Of a stretch of 64,000 nucleotides of DNA, positions 18,434 through 27,054 are shown piece after piece. The notes beneath the pieces were generated by a model that was given only the letters and a program-made list of their open reading frames with translations, was not told where the DNA came from and made no database searches. The position numbers and the translations under genes are program-made. The DNA is from Hymenobacter sp. HSC-4F20 (GTDB lineage: Bacteria; Bacteroidota; Bacteroidia; Cytophagales; Hymenobacteraceae): contig NZ_JAHZTD010000001.1 in NCBI RefSeq assembly GCF_019599275.1, positions 620,001-684,000 on the forward strand. The letters are read 5' to 3'. Position 1 is the first letter of the stretch, and every line of letters begins with the position of its first letter.

Positions 18434-19292
18434 GGTCAGTGGAAGAGGTAGAAGGTTGGGGAGCCCGGTCGGTCGACAGCGACTCAATGCTTTGCTCGAT
18501 TTTGTCTTTTACCTGTTGGTTCAGGTTTTCCTGCCGCAGCAGCTGGCGCAGGGGGCGCACCGAGCGGCGCTCCTGCAGCTGCACCATCACGTCGGCCAGC
18601 GCCGACTGTACCAGGGGCGAATCCTGGCGCTGCAGGGACCGGACCAGCCCCTGGCGCACCACGGGGTCCTGGCTGAGGCCGGTCAGCACTTCCAGGGAGG
18701 CCAGCCGCACGTTCACGTTCGGGTCCTGGTTGAGGGTGCTGAGCAAGGCCGCCACTACCCGTTCGTTGGTGGGCGCTACTTCCTCGGCGTAGCTCACGGC
18801 CCGCAGCCGTTGTACCGCCGAAGGATTGGCCAGCAGCTCCAGCACCTGGGCTTGCTGGCCGGTAGCAGTCGGTGGCAGAGCGGCTACCGGCGCGGGTAGC
18901 GCCGGGCTTTGCTTTAGCCCGTGGCCCACCGCCAGCCCAACCAGGAGCAGGGCCAGGCTGTACGCCAGCCGGAGTGCGTAGGCCGGTTGCCACCACGCCC
19001 GCAGCCGGGCTAGCAGGGTGGCCAGAGACCAGCGTTGCCGGCGCTGCTCCGTAGCTTGGAACTCGGCCAGCATGGTGTAGAAGCGCGGGCGCAGCTCTTC
19101 GCTGGGTTCCGGCGTGGGCAGCTGGCCCAGGCTGGTCCAGAGGGCCCGCACGGCGGTTAGCTCCTGCTGGCAACCGGGGCACTGGCGAAGGTGGGCTTCC
19201 AGGGTCTGGTGTTCAGTAGAGGGTAGGGTACCAGCCAGCCAGTCCATCAGCCCCTCCTGCACCTGTTCACAGTTCACGAACTTTGCTTCCAT
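18381..19292 (-). CDS. Zinc-finger anti-sigma factor with HEAT-like repeats
   Basis: 303-aa membrane anti-sigma factor. Residues 1-50 carry the ZAS motif (NCEQVQEGLMDWL and HLRQCPGCQQEL, the H-x3-C-x2-C triad), which binds the cognate ECF sigma factor. A membrane helix follows at about 125-150 (LRLAYSLALLLVGLAVGHGL). The outer part contains HEAT-like helices (LLSTLNQDPNVNVRLASLEVLTGLS, VRQGLVRSLQ) that could bind a partner protein. It overlaps the sigma gene upstream by 26 bp and the DUF4097 gene downstream by 53 bp. Confidence 0.87.
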   Translation of the reverse strand: MEAKFVNCEQVQEGLMDWLAGTLPSTEHQTLEAHLRQCPGCQQELTAVRALWTSLGQLPTPEPSEELRPRFYTMLAEFQATEQRRQRWSLATLLARLRAWWQPAYALRLAYSLALLLVGLAVGHGLKQSPALPAPVAALPPTATGQQAQVLELLANPSAVQRLRAVSYAEEVAPTNERVVAALLSTLNQDPNVNVRLASLEVLTGLSQDPVVRQGLVRSLQRQDSPLVQSALADVMVQLQERRSVRPLRQLLRQENLNQQVKDKIEQSIESLSTDRAPQPSTSSTDHEIHPATTADRPIAVAA

Positions 19293-19839
19293 TTTCCAGT
19301 TTCAGATAAATCTCCTTGAGTTGGCACAGGGCCCGGTGCGCGCGCACCTTCACGGCCCCCACCGTGGTATCGAGCAGCTGCGCTATCTGCTCGTATTTCA
19401 GCTCCTGGAACCGACTGAGTACCAGCACCTCCCGTTGGTCGGGGCTGAGGCGGGCCAGCGCCCGGTGAAGCAGGGCCACGTCCTGGGCCTGCTGCAGGCT
19501 ACCGTCGGCGGTAGAGGCCCCGGCAATTTTTTCGGTCCAGTCGGCCACGTCTTGGTGGTAGCGCGAGGCTTTATGTTTCTTAGCGGCATCGGCTAGCACG
19601 TTGCGCGCCAAGTGGTACATCCAGGTCCGAAACTCGCCTTCGCCCGTGAAGGTGTGCCGGTACTTCAGCATCCGGTAGAACACGTTCTGCACCAGGTCCT
19701 CACTGGCTGCCGAGTGTCCGTTGGCGTGGTAGAAAAACGCGAACAGGGCCCGGTGGTAGCGCTCGAACAGCAGGCCCATCTTCTCGATCTGGCCGGCCTT
19801 CACCTGCAGCATGAGCGAATTGTCAGTAAGCGAGTTCAA
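19267..19839 (-). CDS. ECF-family RNA polymerase sigma factor
   Basis: 190-aa sigma-70 family protein with region 2 (LFERYHRALFAFFYHANGH, SEDLVQNVFYRML, FRTWMYHLARNVLAD) and region 4 (LSPDQREVLVLSRFQELKYEQIAQLL, VGAVKVRAHRALCQLKE). The start is TTG (19837-19839) because no in-frame ATG precedes region 2 and homologues usually begin near (M)NSLTDNSLM. It heads a four-gene overlapping unit with the anti-sigma factor and two DUF4097 proteins. A near-consensus -7 box (AATATTTG) lies about 80 bp upstream. Confidence 0.9.
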   Translation of the reverse strand: MNSLTDNSLMLQVKAGQIEKMGLLFERYHRALFAFFYHANGHSAASEDLVQNVFYRMLKYRHTFTGEGEFRTWMYHLARNVLADAAKKHKASRYHQDVADWTEKIAGASTADGSLQQAQDVALLHRALARLSPDQREVLVLSRFQELKYEQIAQLLDTTVGAVKVRAHRALCQLKEIYLKLENGSKVREL

Positions 19840-20323
19840 GCCTAAGGTCGGTAAGAAGGTGGAAGCGAATTCGGCGGTGGAAACTTCGGCTTTTGCTGAA
19901 GGTTACAAGGGACGGGCAAATATTTTTACCTCGTGCCGGCTGTACTGCTTGGTAGCCGCCAGCGTTCCTGGCCGCCAGCCTTGCTGGGCAGGCCAGCAGC
20001 GTACCCGCGGCTTGGCTCTCTTAGGCCGGGAACTCGTAGCACACAACGCCCCGTAGCTTGAGAGGGTAGGCGCCAGTATTGACTTATATGAAGAGGTAGC
20101 TTACGCGGGGCAGATTCCCGGTCAGCAACGAAAAGTTACGACTCAGCTCGCGAAAAGACCCTGAAATGCTGCCAGATACAGCCGCATACTTCGTAATAGT
20201 AGACGGCGGCGCTGGTACTTCTTACTGAGGAGCTGTAGCTGTTTTCCGGTATATGGTCGTACCCCTTTTGCCCAAGGCACCTAAGAGGCAATTCTGGCAT
20301 TTCACCGTTCTATTCCGTTGGGT
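19840..20323. other. 484-bp gap between the sigma operon and a PAS remnant
   Basis: I see no coding pattern here. The left end carries the presumed leader of the ECF sigma gene. The remainder is GC-rich sequence without clear repeats or hairpins. Confidence 0.5.
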
Positions 20324-20800
20324 ATGGTTGTTCCTCCCGTTCTGTCGGCTGAGGTGTTGTGCACGCTGGAAAGCATTCCGGACGCGTACCTGGTACTGGC
20401 CCCTGGCCCCACCTTCCCCATCCTGACGGCTACCGATGCCTATTTGCGTAGCACTGGTACCACCTGCCGGCCTTGCAGGGGCGCCCCCTGTTCGAGGCCT
20501 TTCCCGACTATCCTTTTCCGGGCGCCACGGGCAAGGAGATGCTACTGGCTTCGTTGCAGCAGGTGCTGCATACGGGCCGGCCTCACCGCCTGCCACTGCA
20601 GCGCTACGAGGAGCAATACAGGGATATTCTGAATACGCCGGTGCTGACTTCGGCGGGGGTAGTATCGTACGTGCTGCACCGGGCGGAGCGGGCCCCGGCC
20701 GCTGCCAAGCCAGCGCCCACCCCGCCGCTACCCTCGCCCCAACGCGAATCCTTGTACCAGCTGTTTGAGAATACGCCTGCTCTAATCTGCATTCTTTTGA
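20324..20800 (+). pseudogene. Remnant of a PAS-domain (histidine kinase-type) sensor, frameshifted
   Basis: The reading starts at ATG 20324 with LSAEVLCTLESIPDAYLVLAP and DAYLRSTGTT, a typical PAS N-terminal region. The homologous continuation (LPALQGRPLFEAFPDYPF, GKEMLLASLQQVLHTGRPHRL) is in another frame after about 20462, so a one-base shift has occurred. A linker and the beginning of a second PAS domain (ESLYQLFENTPALICIL) follow and then break off near 20795 into unrelated sequence. No kinase core remains. It was probably a multi-PAS hybrid sensor lost by frameshift and deletion. Confidence 0.7.
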
Positions 20801-20905
20801 CATTACCTGCCAGGCTTACCGGGGGGCGCCGTAGCGGGCGTCGTGGCGGTGGGGGTAGGGGTGACGGCGCAGGTGCTGGCCCGCCGGCCGCCTACCCCTG
20901 TCTGA
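20801..20905 (+). pseudogene. Orphan C-terminal membrane segment after the PAS remnant
   Basis: Directly after the break there is an in-frame run of 34 codons, beginning LPGLPGGAVAGVVAVGVG and ending RRPPTPV then TGA, preceded by an in-frame stop. It looks like the last transmembrane helix and tail of some membrane protein joined to the PAS fragment by deletion. The family could not be identified, and it may be chance coding. Confidence 0.3.
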
Positions 20906-20953
20906 CCCGGCCGGTAGCGGAAGGCAAGGCTGGTACCGCCGGGGTAGAATACG

Positions 20954-22387
20954 TCAGTTCAGTCCTACCTTCCCCTGTAGGGAGTTGAACAGCTTGCCGG
21001 AGTCGAACCCAATGCCTTGCTTGAACACCAGCTCCATGCGGCGCACTTCCTGCATGTTACGCTCCGGGTCCCCGTCAATAAGCACCAGATCGGCCTGCTT
21101 GCCAGCCTCAATCGTTCCGATTTCCTGGTCGCGGCCCAGGTACACGGCCCCGTTCAGAGTGCTTATTTTAATGGCCTGCACGGGCGTGAAACCCGCTTCC
21201 ACCAGCAACTCCAGCTGCCGGCGGTTGGCATAGCCGGCAATGGTGCGGCCGGCGCCGGTCGGGTCGGTGCCAGCTACCAGCAGGCCCCCGGCCTCGTAAA
21301 ACTGTTTTTCCCAGGCCATTTCCTTCTTAAACAGCCGCACGCTGGCCGTGTCTTTCTGCTGGTTCTGCTGCCAGGTAACCGTTTCCCGTTCCTGCAGCTG
21401 CGGAATCAGGGCGCTCAGGCCCCCACCCAGCACCACCTCCCGGCCTGTATAGGGCTCGAACACCGGCAAGGTAGACGTAAGGGCTACCTTCTTACTGACC
21501 AGAAAGGTAATCAGGCTGCTCATCTGCGGGCTGTTAACCGGCAGGCGGAGCAGGGCCTGGCGGCTGGCAGGGTAGTCGGCCACGTCCGGGGCTTTGCCGG
21601 GCACGAAGTCGGAGCTGGCCATGAAACCGTGTTCCAGGTTGTCGATGCCAAGCTCAGCAGCTTCGCGGTAAGTAATAGAACACAGATGCCCCGTTACCTT
21701 CAGGTGCCGCGCGTGAGCTTCCCGCACCACGGCGGCCAGGTCGGCGCGGGTGGCGTGCATGTACATTTTAAAGGAAGTACACCCTTTGTTAGCCCAGAAC
21801 GTGGTAGCGGCAGCGGCTTCCTCAGGCCCTCTGATGGTGTTCAGGGCTGGAATATCCAGGGCAGGCTCTTCCATGTAGGGGGCCGTTACGTCCATTTCCG
21901 GTCCAATGAGCTTGCCCTCCCGGATCAGGCGCTGAATGGCCAAATCGGTTTGGGGCTCAATGCTACCCGCCGTGCGAATGGTAGTGGCCCCCCCGGCCAG
22001 GTACAGGCGCGGGAAGGAGTAGGGCATCTGGGCAATATTAAAGAAGCCGCCGGTGGGCATGGTATAGTAGAGGTGCTCGTGGAGCATCACCAGCCCCGGA
22101 ATAAGGGTTTTACCCGCGCAGTGTATCACCTGGGCATCGGCCGGCACCCTCACCTTTTTCGTGGGGCCTACCTGCACAATCCGGCCCTGCCGCAGCAGCA
22201 CCGTCTGGTGAAGCTGGGCCGGCCGGCCGGTGCCGTCTATCACCTTGGCGTCGGTCAGGGCTACGGACGGGCTGCTGACTTTGATAAACTCCTGCACGGC
22301 AGGTGTAAACTGCTGGGCCAAGCTGGGCAGGGTACCTTGCAGCAGCAAAAATGCGCTGAGCCGCAGACGCCGGTAGGTAGTAGGCAT
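20954..22387 (-). CDS. Exported amidohydrolase
   Basis: 477-aa metal-dependent hydrolase (amidohydrolase superfamily) with a signal peptide (RLSAFLLLQGTLPSLAQ). Metal-binding and family features are IPGLVMLHEHLYY (the HxH strand-1 motif as HEH), SFKMYMHA near the lysine position, VTGHLCSI, NLEHGF and VAGTDPTG with the late Asp. The C-terminal beta-sandwich has IGTIEAGKQADLVLIDGDP. Relatives include imidazolonepropionase-like and prolidase-like enzymes; the substrate is unknown. The ATG at 22385-22387 is preferred to an upstream GTG because it opens the signal peptide closer to the hydrophobic core. Confidence 0.88.
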   Translation of the reverse strand: MPTTYRRLRLSAFLLLQGTLPSLAQQFTPAVQEFIKVSSPSVALTDAKVIDGTGRPAQLHQTVLLRQGRIVQVGPTKKVRVPADAQVIHCAGKTLIPGLVMLHEHLYYTMPTGGFFNIAQMPYSFPRLYLAGGATTIRTAGSIEPQTDLAIQRLIREGKLIGPEMDVTAPYMEEPALDIPALNTIRGPEEAAAATTFWANKGCTSFKMYMHATRADLAAVVREAHARHLKVTGHLCSITYREAAELGIDNLEHGFMASSDFVPGKAPDVADYPASRQALLRLPVNSPQMSSLITFLVSKKVALTSTLPVFEPYTGREVVLGGGLSALIPQLQERETVTWQQNQQKDTASVRLFKKEMAWEKQFYEAGGLLVAGTDPTGAGRTIAGYANRRQLELLVEAGFTPVQAIKISTLNGAVYLGRDQEIGTIEAGKQADLVLIDGDPERNMQEVRRMELVFKQGIGFDSGKLFNSLQGKVGLN

Positions 22388-22454
22388 ATGACAAAAAAAG
22401 AAAGGATGCACGGAAAGCAGGCGCGGGAATATACCTGGTAACTGGCAAAGTAGC

Positions 22455-22485
22455 CCCGGCTAGCCGGGGGGTAGGGCTAGCCGGG
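22455..22485 (-). terminator. Hairpin at the end of the BrkB-family gene
   Basis: CCCGGCTAGCC (22455-22465) pairs with GGCTAGCCGGG (22475-22485). It overlaps the last codons and stop of the leftward YihY/BrkB gene and is followed in that direction by CTACTTTG, so it is a weak terminator. Confidence 0.45.
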
Positions 22486-23427
22486 TTGCTCCGGCTCAAT
22501 GATATCAACCAGCCGGTAGCGCACGGCGGCTTTCTTAGGCCGGATGTCCATGCCCACGTAATGGGCGTAGGCTTTCGTGAAGCAGGCGCCGAAGTAAAAA
22601 ATCATGGCTGAGTAAAACACGAACAGCAGCACTAGCACGATGCTGGAGGCCGGGCCGTAAATGGGCCCCAGGTTGCGCGGCACCAGCAGGTAGCCCAGCA
22701 AGTTTTCGCCCAGGTCGATGAGCACGGCCGTCAGCAGGGCCCCGCGCAGCACGGCCCGCCGGGGTACTTTCGCGCTGCTCAGGTTGCGGAACGTGACGGC
22801 AAACCAGGCCGCCAGAATCAGAAGGGAGGCCAGCTGGTTGCCGATCTGAAACAGCACGTAGCCAACCGTAGCGTCGAAGTCCCGGACGTAGTCGGAGAGA
22901 AAGGCCAGGGCCGCGTCGAAGAGGAAGGCCAGCATGGACAGCAGCCCCGTGGCCAGCAGCAGCCCCAGGGAGCGGGCCCGCTCCTTGAGCACCTTGTGAA
23001 ACCGGCCAGTGTGGCGGCTGGGCCGAATCTGCCAGAGCTGGTTCAGGGAGCTTTGGATGACGCCGAACAGGGTAGTGGCAATAAAGAGCAGAAAACCGAA
23101 GCCCAGCCACGTCACCAGCCGGCTCCGCTCGATGTTGGTCACGTTCTGCAAAATCTGCTCCACCAGGCTCGCCGCCGAGTAGCCCAGCAGGTGGGAGAGC
23201 TTGGTGAGCAGCAGCACCCGAACCCGGGAGGTAGAGTAGAGGGAGCCCAACACCTGAATCAGAATAATCAGGATGGGGGGCAGGGCGAAAGTGGTGAAGA
23301 AGGCGGTGGCCGCGCCCAGCCGCAGCGGATCGTTGGCCCCAAACTCCCGGCCGGCCCGGCGCAGCAGAATCAGGAAATCCGTCCAGGGGTTGCGCCGGGC
23401 GTGGCCGGGCGGGTGTACTTTTGTCAT
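22477..23427 (-). CDS. YihY/virulence factor BrkB family membrane protein
   Basis: 316-aa inner-membrane protein with about six helices. Family features are the N-terminal LRLGAATAFFTTFALPPILIIL, the segment WLGFGFLLFIATTLFGVIQSSLNQLWQI, and the final helices GPIYGPASSIVLVLLFVFYSAMIFYFGACFT. The family was once called ribonuclease BN but is now treated as a membrane protein of uncertain function. ATG at 23425-23427 follows a GTG directly. A divergent DUF2062 gene starts 111 bp away and both may share this regulatory gap. Confidence 0.88.
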   Translation of the reverse strand: MTKVHPPGHARRNPWTDFLILLRRAGREFGANDPLRLGAATAFFTTFALPPILIILIQVLGSLYSTSRVRVLLLTKLSHLLGYSAASLVEQILQNVTNIERSRLVTWLGFGFLLFIATTLFGVIQSSLNQLWQIRPSRHTGRFHKVLKERARSLGLLLATGLLSMLAFLFDAALAFLSDYVRDFDATVGYVLFQIGNQLASLLILAAWFAVTFRNLSSAKVPRRAVLRGALLTAVLIDLGENLLGYLLVPRNLGPIYGPASSIVLVLLFVFYSAMIFYFGACFTKAYAHYVGMDIRPKKAAVRYRLVDIIEPEQPG

Positions 23428-23538
23428 CACAAGTGCGTAGGTAGTCGCGGGCGGATGGCCGGCGGCCAGCTACCGGCGAAGGTAACGCTCCGTCCGCGCA
23501 TCCCCCAGCCCGCCGCCCTTTTCCCTTACTAGCTGCCC

Positions 23539-24060
23539 ATGCCCCAGGTTTCCGAAACGTCTGCACCCAGCCCACCCCCCGGACCGCCCCCGGCGGGGTG
23601 GTTTCGCCGCCGGGTGGTGCAGCCCCTGGTGGGCCTGTTGCGCCAGGGCCTGACCCCCCATCAGCTGGCCCTCACGGTGGCTCTGGGTACCGCGTTCGGA
23701 CTGGTGCCGGTGCTGGGCATCACGACCCTGCTCACCACGTTTGCAGCCGTGCGCCTGCGCCTGAACGTAGCCGCTGCCCTGCTCATCGCCCACCTCTGGA
23801 GCCCGGTGCAGCTGCTGCTCATTATTCCGTTTATGAGCCAGGGTGCCCGCCTCTGGGGAAGCACAGGGCCTGCTCTCACCCTGGACAAGCTCCGGTACCT
23901 GTTTGCGCACGACTGGGTGGGGGCCCTGCAACTGCTCTGGCACGCCATGCTCGGCGGGCTGGCGCTGTGGGCTGCCGCCTGTCTGGTGGTAGCGCCGCTG
24001 CTTTACTTCGCCCTGCGCCCAATTCTGCGCCGCACCATCACGCCTCGCTCTGCAGAGTAA
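23539..24060 (+). CDS. DUF2062 membrane protein
   Basis: 173-aa protein. After a proline-rich N-terminus comes the DUF2062 core: LTPHQLALTVALGTAFGLVPVLG, TTFAAVRLRLNVAAALLIAHLWSP, and two C-terminal membrane helices (AMLGGLALWAAACLVVAPLLYFAL). Members often lie near glycosyltransferases or lipid-modifying genes; the function is unknown. It is followed by a strong bidirectional terminator hairpin. Confidence 0.85.
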   Translation: MPQVSETSAPSPPPGPPPAGWFRRRVVQPLVGLLRQGLTPHQLALTVALGTAFGLVPVLGITTLLTTFAAVRLRLNVAAALLIAHLWSPVQLLLIIPFMSQGARLWGSTGPALTLDKLRYLFAHDWVGALQLLWHAMLGGLALWAAACLVVAPLLYFALRPILRRTITPRSAE

Positions 24061-24094
24061 CTATGCTACGCTGGCTTTTGCGCCCGTACCTATG

Positions 24095-24143
24095 CAGCAG
24101 CCCCCGCGGGGTAGCCTAGGGCTACGCACCGCGGGGGCTGCTG
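24095..24143. terminator. Bidirectional terminator hairpin
   Basis: The 15-bp arms CAGCAGCCCCCGCGG (24095-24109) and its complement (24129-24143) are extended inward by GTAGCC/GGCTAC. The hairpin lies between convergent DUF2062 (rightward) and SseB-like (leftward) genes. Confidence 0.75.
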
Positions 24144-24163
24144 GAAGTAAGTAGGCCGGCGGA

Positions 24164-25159
24164 CTATGCGCGCTGGTACACCGGAGTTGTCTGGAGCAGG
24201 TACTGAACCAGAGGCTCCTCTGAGGTAGGATCAATCAGCATGAGGTCCACGAACTGTGCTTCGCCAATCTTGCCCTGAATGATGGGGCCTAGCTCTTGCA
24301 GGAAAGCCGGGTCTTTCTCTTCCGTGTCGAAGGCCAGCAGCAGACGGGCTTCCTGGGGGTTATGCTGCATCCGCATCTCGGTGAGGTACACGGCGCGAAT
24401 GTGGGGCTGGGTGGCGCTGTACTCGCGCAGTCCCGCCAGCAACTCCGTGGGCTCGGGCTCGGGCTGGTGCAAGGATACCTGCATATCCTGGGGGTCGGGC
24501 ATCTCGAAGAGCTGCCCGCTGAGCAGGGCCTGAATCTCGTCGGCGGCCAGCAGCTTGCCTACAGCCGAGAAGGGGTTCAGGGCGCAGTCGGCCCCTTGGA
24601 CCATGGTAAAGAAGTCGTGGCCGCGCAGGCGCATGTAGGCCACGCTGCCTTCGGGCACGGCCCCGTTATCGAAAATGCGCTCTACAGCCGTGAAAACCGC
24701 AATTTTGCCGTCGTGCAGGGCTTGCAGCTGAATTTCCATGCCCTCAGTGGGAGTTATCTCCCCGGGCTCCTGGTCTTCCTTGCCAGCCATTACCACTACT
24801 ACCTCCTCGCCCAGCAGAGCTTGGTAGAAGGGGCTGCGGAACTGAGGCTCCACGGCGGCCTGCATCAGCAGCTGCTCCAGAATGTTGAGGGGCTGAAAGT
24901 CGGGGAGCTGGGGAGCCTGCTGGCCGAAAGGCTCGGGCAGCGGAATGGGAGGAGCCGGAGGAATCTGGGGGACGGGTACCGGCGCCGGGGCGTCGGGCAT
25001 CTGGTAGTTAGAGCCTTTATAGCGCGGGCCGCTGGGTTTGGCCGCTTCAGTGGGGGTAGGCGCAGAGGAATTTTCCGTCGTGGGGGCGGCGGGAGAAGAA
25101 GCGGGGGCGGGCGCCGGGGTGTCCTCGGGTTTCTTTTTCAGGAAGTCAAACAGACCCAT
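24164..25159 (-). CDS. SseB-like protein with proline-rich N-terminus
   Basis: 331-aa soluble protein. It starts MGLFDFLKKKPED and continues through about 85 residues rich in Pro, Ala and Ser, likely disordered. An SseB N-terminal-like domain (LLMQAAVEPQFRSPFYQALL, GKIAVFTAVERIFDNG, GHDFFTMVQGADCALNPFS) is followed by an SseB C-terminal-like domain (PHIRAVYLTEMRMQ, ARLLLAFDTEE, FVDLMLID). SseB is linked to serine sensitivity in Escherichia coli, but its biochemical activity is not known. It stands alone with terminators on its 3' side. Confidence 0.82.
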   Translation of the reverse strand: MGLFDFLKKKPEDTPAPAPASSPAAPTTENSSAPTPTEAAKPSGPRYKGSNYQMPDAPAPVPVPQIPPAPPIPLPEPFGQQAPQLPDFQPLNILEQLLMQAAVEPQFRSPFYQALLGEEVVVVMAGKEDQEPGEITPTEGMEIQLQALHDGKIAVFTAVERIFDNGAVPEGSVAYMRLRGHDFFTMVQGADCALNPFSAVGKLLAADEIQALLSGQLFEMPDPQDMQVSLHQPEPEPTELLAGLREYSATQPHIRAVYLTEMRMQHNPQEARLLLAFDTEEKDPAFLQELGPIIQGKIGEAQFVDLMLIDPTSEEPLVQYLLQTTPVYQRA

Positions 25160-25346
25160 AACAAAATATGCAGATGAAGCTGCAAGCTAAGCAGGTTTAG
25201 GGGAAGATGCACACCCCGCCGGCGCCCGGGTGGCGGCCCGGCCTAAAATAATTTGGGCCGGGCGCACGTACTGCGGAGCCGCCCGCCGCGGGCCGGTGGG
25301 CAAGCAGAAGGCCACCGGCGAAAGCGTGGCGAAACCTGGAGCGGCC

Positions 25347-25787
25347 TTACTGACCGTCGGAGCCGTTGCAGCGGCCCAGCAGCTCGGAGGCCTCCCGAAT
25401 GGTGTAAGGCTGGTTGGAGTTCCCCCAGTTGGTTTGCAGAAAGTTAAGCAGGTTGGTAATCTGGGAGTCGGTCAGGTCTTCGTGACCGGGCATTACCTGG
25501 TTGTACGTCACGCCGTTCACCGTCAGCGGGCCCTTCATCCCCTTACGAATAATGCAGGGCAGCTCGGCCCGGTGGCGCGCTACGTAATCGGTAGCCGCTA
25601 CGGGCGGAATCAGGCGTTGCAGGCCCTGGCCCTGGTCGCCGTGGCAACTGGCGCAATGATTCGCGTACAGCTTGGCTCCTTCGTTCTGGCGCTCTGTGAA
25701 GCAGCCTCCCAGGCTCAGCAGCGCGAGCCCCCCGCCGGCCAGGGCCAGCACCCCCTTGCTCGTCAGATGAGGCATGCGGCAGGTCAT
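25347..25787 (-). CDS. Mono-heme c-type cytochrome lipoprotein
   Basis: 146 aa. A lipoprotein signal (GVLALAGGGLALLSLGGC) anchors it in the envelope. The heme-binding motif CASCH lies in YANHCASCHGDQGQG, and the probable distal Met ligand is in YNQVMPGHEDLTDSQI, a standard class I cytochrome c fold. It is coupled to the SCO gene by a 4-bp ATGA overlap, so it is likely part of terminal oxidase assembly or electron delivery. Confidence 0.9.
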   Translation of the reverse strand: MTCRMPHLTSKGVLALAGGGLALLSLGGCFTERQNEGAKLYANHCASCHGDQGQGLQRLIPPVAATDYVARHRAELPCIIRKGMKGPLTVNGVTYNQVMPGHEDLTDSQITNLLNFLQTNWGNSNQPYTIREASELLGRCNGSDGQ

Positions 25788-26467
25788 TTAGCGGCCGTCG
25801 GCTGGTTTTCGGCTTCTTCCTGTAGCAGAATAGGTAGGTCGTGGATGAGTTGGTCGACCTGCTCTTTGTTCATGCCATCATACACCCCCCGCACGCGGCG
25901 CTGCGAGTCGATCAGGGCAAAAGCCCCGTCGTGGGAGTATCCACCCGCCGCCTTTTTGTCTACCTGGGCCCCGGACATGTAGGCTTTGGCCAACGCAAAG
26001 ATGGTGTCCTGGGGAGCGGTGGCGAAATGCCAGCGCGAGGCATTCGGGATGCCCAGGCGCTCGGCGTAATCCCGCAGCACCGGAATGGAGTCGTGGGCCG
26101 GGTCAATGGTATGGCTCAGAAACAGCACCTTGGGGTTGTCCTCGAAGTGCTTGTACACGCGCAACATCTCGCTTTGCATTTTCGGGCAGATGCTGGGGCA
26201 GGTAGCGAAGAAGAAGTCCGTGACGTAGACCTTGCCGGCAAACGTTTGGTTGGTAACTACCTGTCCGTCCTGGTTGGTGAGGTGGAATGCGGGCACGGGG
26301 TCGGGGAGGGTATCAGCCGGCGTGCGCGGGGCCGTCAGCTTGACCCCGAGTACGGGCAGGCGGTCCGGCTGGTCCGTTGCGTCGGAAGTGCAGGCGAAAG
26401 GCAGGAAGCTACCTGCACCGAGCAGGGCAGCCAGTGTAGCGTGGCGTAAGGCAGACAAACGCATCAT
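25784..26467 (-). CDS. SCO1/SenC family copper chaperone
   Basis: 227-aa lipoprotein-like thioredoxin-fold protein (leader ends LPFACTSD). The copper site CPSICP in FFFATCPSICPKM and the distal His in GGYSHDGAF are both present, together with the TIDPAHDSIPVLRDYAE segment. SCO proteins deliver copper to the CuA site of cytochrome c oxidase. It sits between an upstream small lipoprotein and the downstream cytochrome c gene in the same direction. Confidence 0.92.
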   Translation of the reverse strand: MMRLSALRHATLAALLGAGSFLPFACTSDATDQPDRLPVLGVKLTAPRTPADTLPDPVPAFHLTNQDGQVVTNQTFAGKVYVTDFFFATCPSICPKMQSEMLRVYKHFEDNPKVLFLSHTIDPAHDSIPVLRDYAERLGIPNASRWHFATAPQDTIFALAKAYMSGAQVDKKAAGGYSHDGAFALIDSQRRVRGVYDGMNKEQVDQLIHDLPILLQEEAENQPTAAK

Positions 26468-26495
26468 GGTAAGAAAGAAAGCAGAAAGAACAGCA

Positions 26496-26894
26496 TTAAC
26501 GGGCCGCGGAGGCTCGGGTGAGCAGCCGCCGCGCCGAATCCTGGCTGGCGTGAAACAGGCGGCCCACCGAATCCATGCGTTGCTGTTGCAACGAGAAATA
26601 GGCCAGGCGGCGTTCCACGGCTACCGTATCGTGGGGGCGGCGGTAGTGGTGCATCCAAAATAGCATGCCGGCTTCAGCCGCCCGCAGCGCCCGCACCTGG
26701 CGGCCCACCGTGGCGGTATCCGGCACCGGCGCTTTCTGGAGTTGCTGGCGTAATTCATAGAGCTGGTCCATCTGGGCCATCAGCTCATCGTGGCGGGCCA
26801 GCACCGCCTTTTCGGCATCTTCGGCTTTCTGCTCATCACTTTGCAACGATAAACAGGCCGACAGCAGCACCAGCAAAGGAGCAAATCGGAGCAT
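26496..26894 (-). CDS. Small lipoprotein of the SCO/cytochrome operon
   Basis: 132-aa predicted lipoprotein (MLRFAPLLVLLSAC). The mature part is charged and helical (EKAVLARHDELMAQMDQLYELRQQLQ, then a second helical pair ending FHASQDSARRLLTR), with coiled-coil character. The start ATG 26892-26894 lies 11 bp from an exact TACCTTTG -7 box, giving a near-leaderless mRNA. It is the first gene of the unit with SCO and cytochrome c, suggesting a role in oxidase biogenesis. No family was recognised. Confidence 0.72.
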   Translation of the reverse strand: MLRFAPLLVLLSACLSLQSDEQKAEDAEKAVLARHDELMAQMDQLYELRQQLQKAPVPDTATVGRQVRALRAAEAGMLFWMHHYRRPHDTVAVERRLAYFSLQQQRMDSVGRLFHASQDSARRLLTRASAAR

Positions 26895-26904
26895 TTTCAC
26901 GCCG

Positions 26905-26912
26905 CAAAGGTA
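26905..26912 (-). promoter_or_regulatory. -7 box TACCTTTG for the SCO operon
   Basis: Exact TAnnTTTG match on the minus strand, ending 11 bp before the ATG at 26894. The leader would be only a few nucleotides. Confidence 0.6.
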
Positions 26913-27054
26913 CAACCAGATTCGGGAGCCGGCTCGCAAGCCCCCGAACCTGCGCCGGCCAGCCCACCCAGCTACGCTCCTGCTCCCAACGGCGGGGCAG
27001 CCTACGCGGCGACGCTAGGCGCGGTACCCTATGCTAAGCCAGGCAGGTGGCTGG

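Noticed and set aside
20222-20803. Leftward open frame over the PAS remnant
   Set aside because: The rightward translation gives recognisable PAS sequence in two frames; the leftward product is Arg/Pro/Ala-rich with no similarity.
21017-22441. Long rightward open frame opposite the amidohydrolase
   Set aside because: The minus strand holds a full amidohydrolase with motifs. The plus frame has no domain and is a GC-rich shadow.
25236-25263. Hairpin GCCCGGCC/GGCCGGGC as terminator
   Set aside because: The stem is only 8 bp in a very GC-rich gap with no T tract and no gene clearly needing it.
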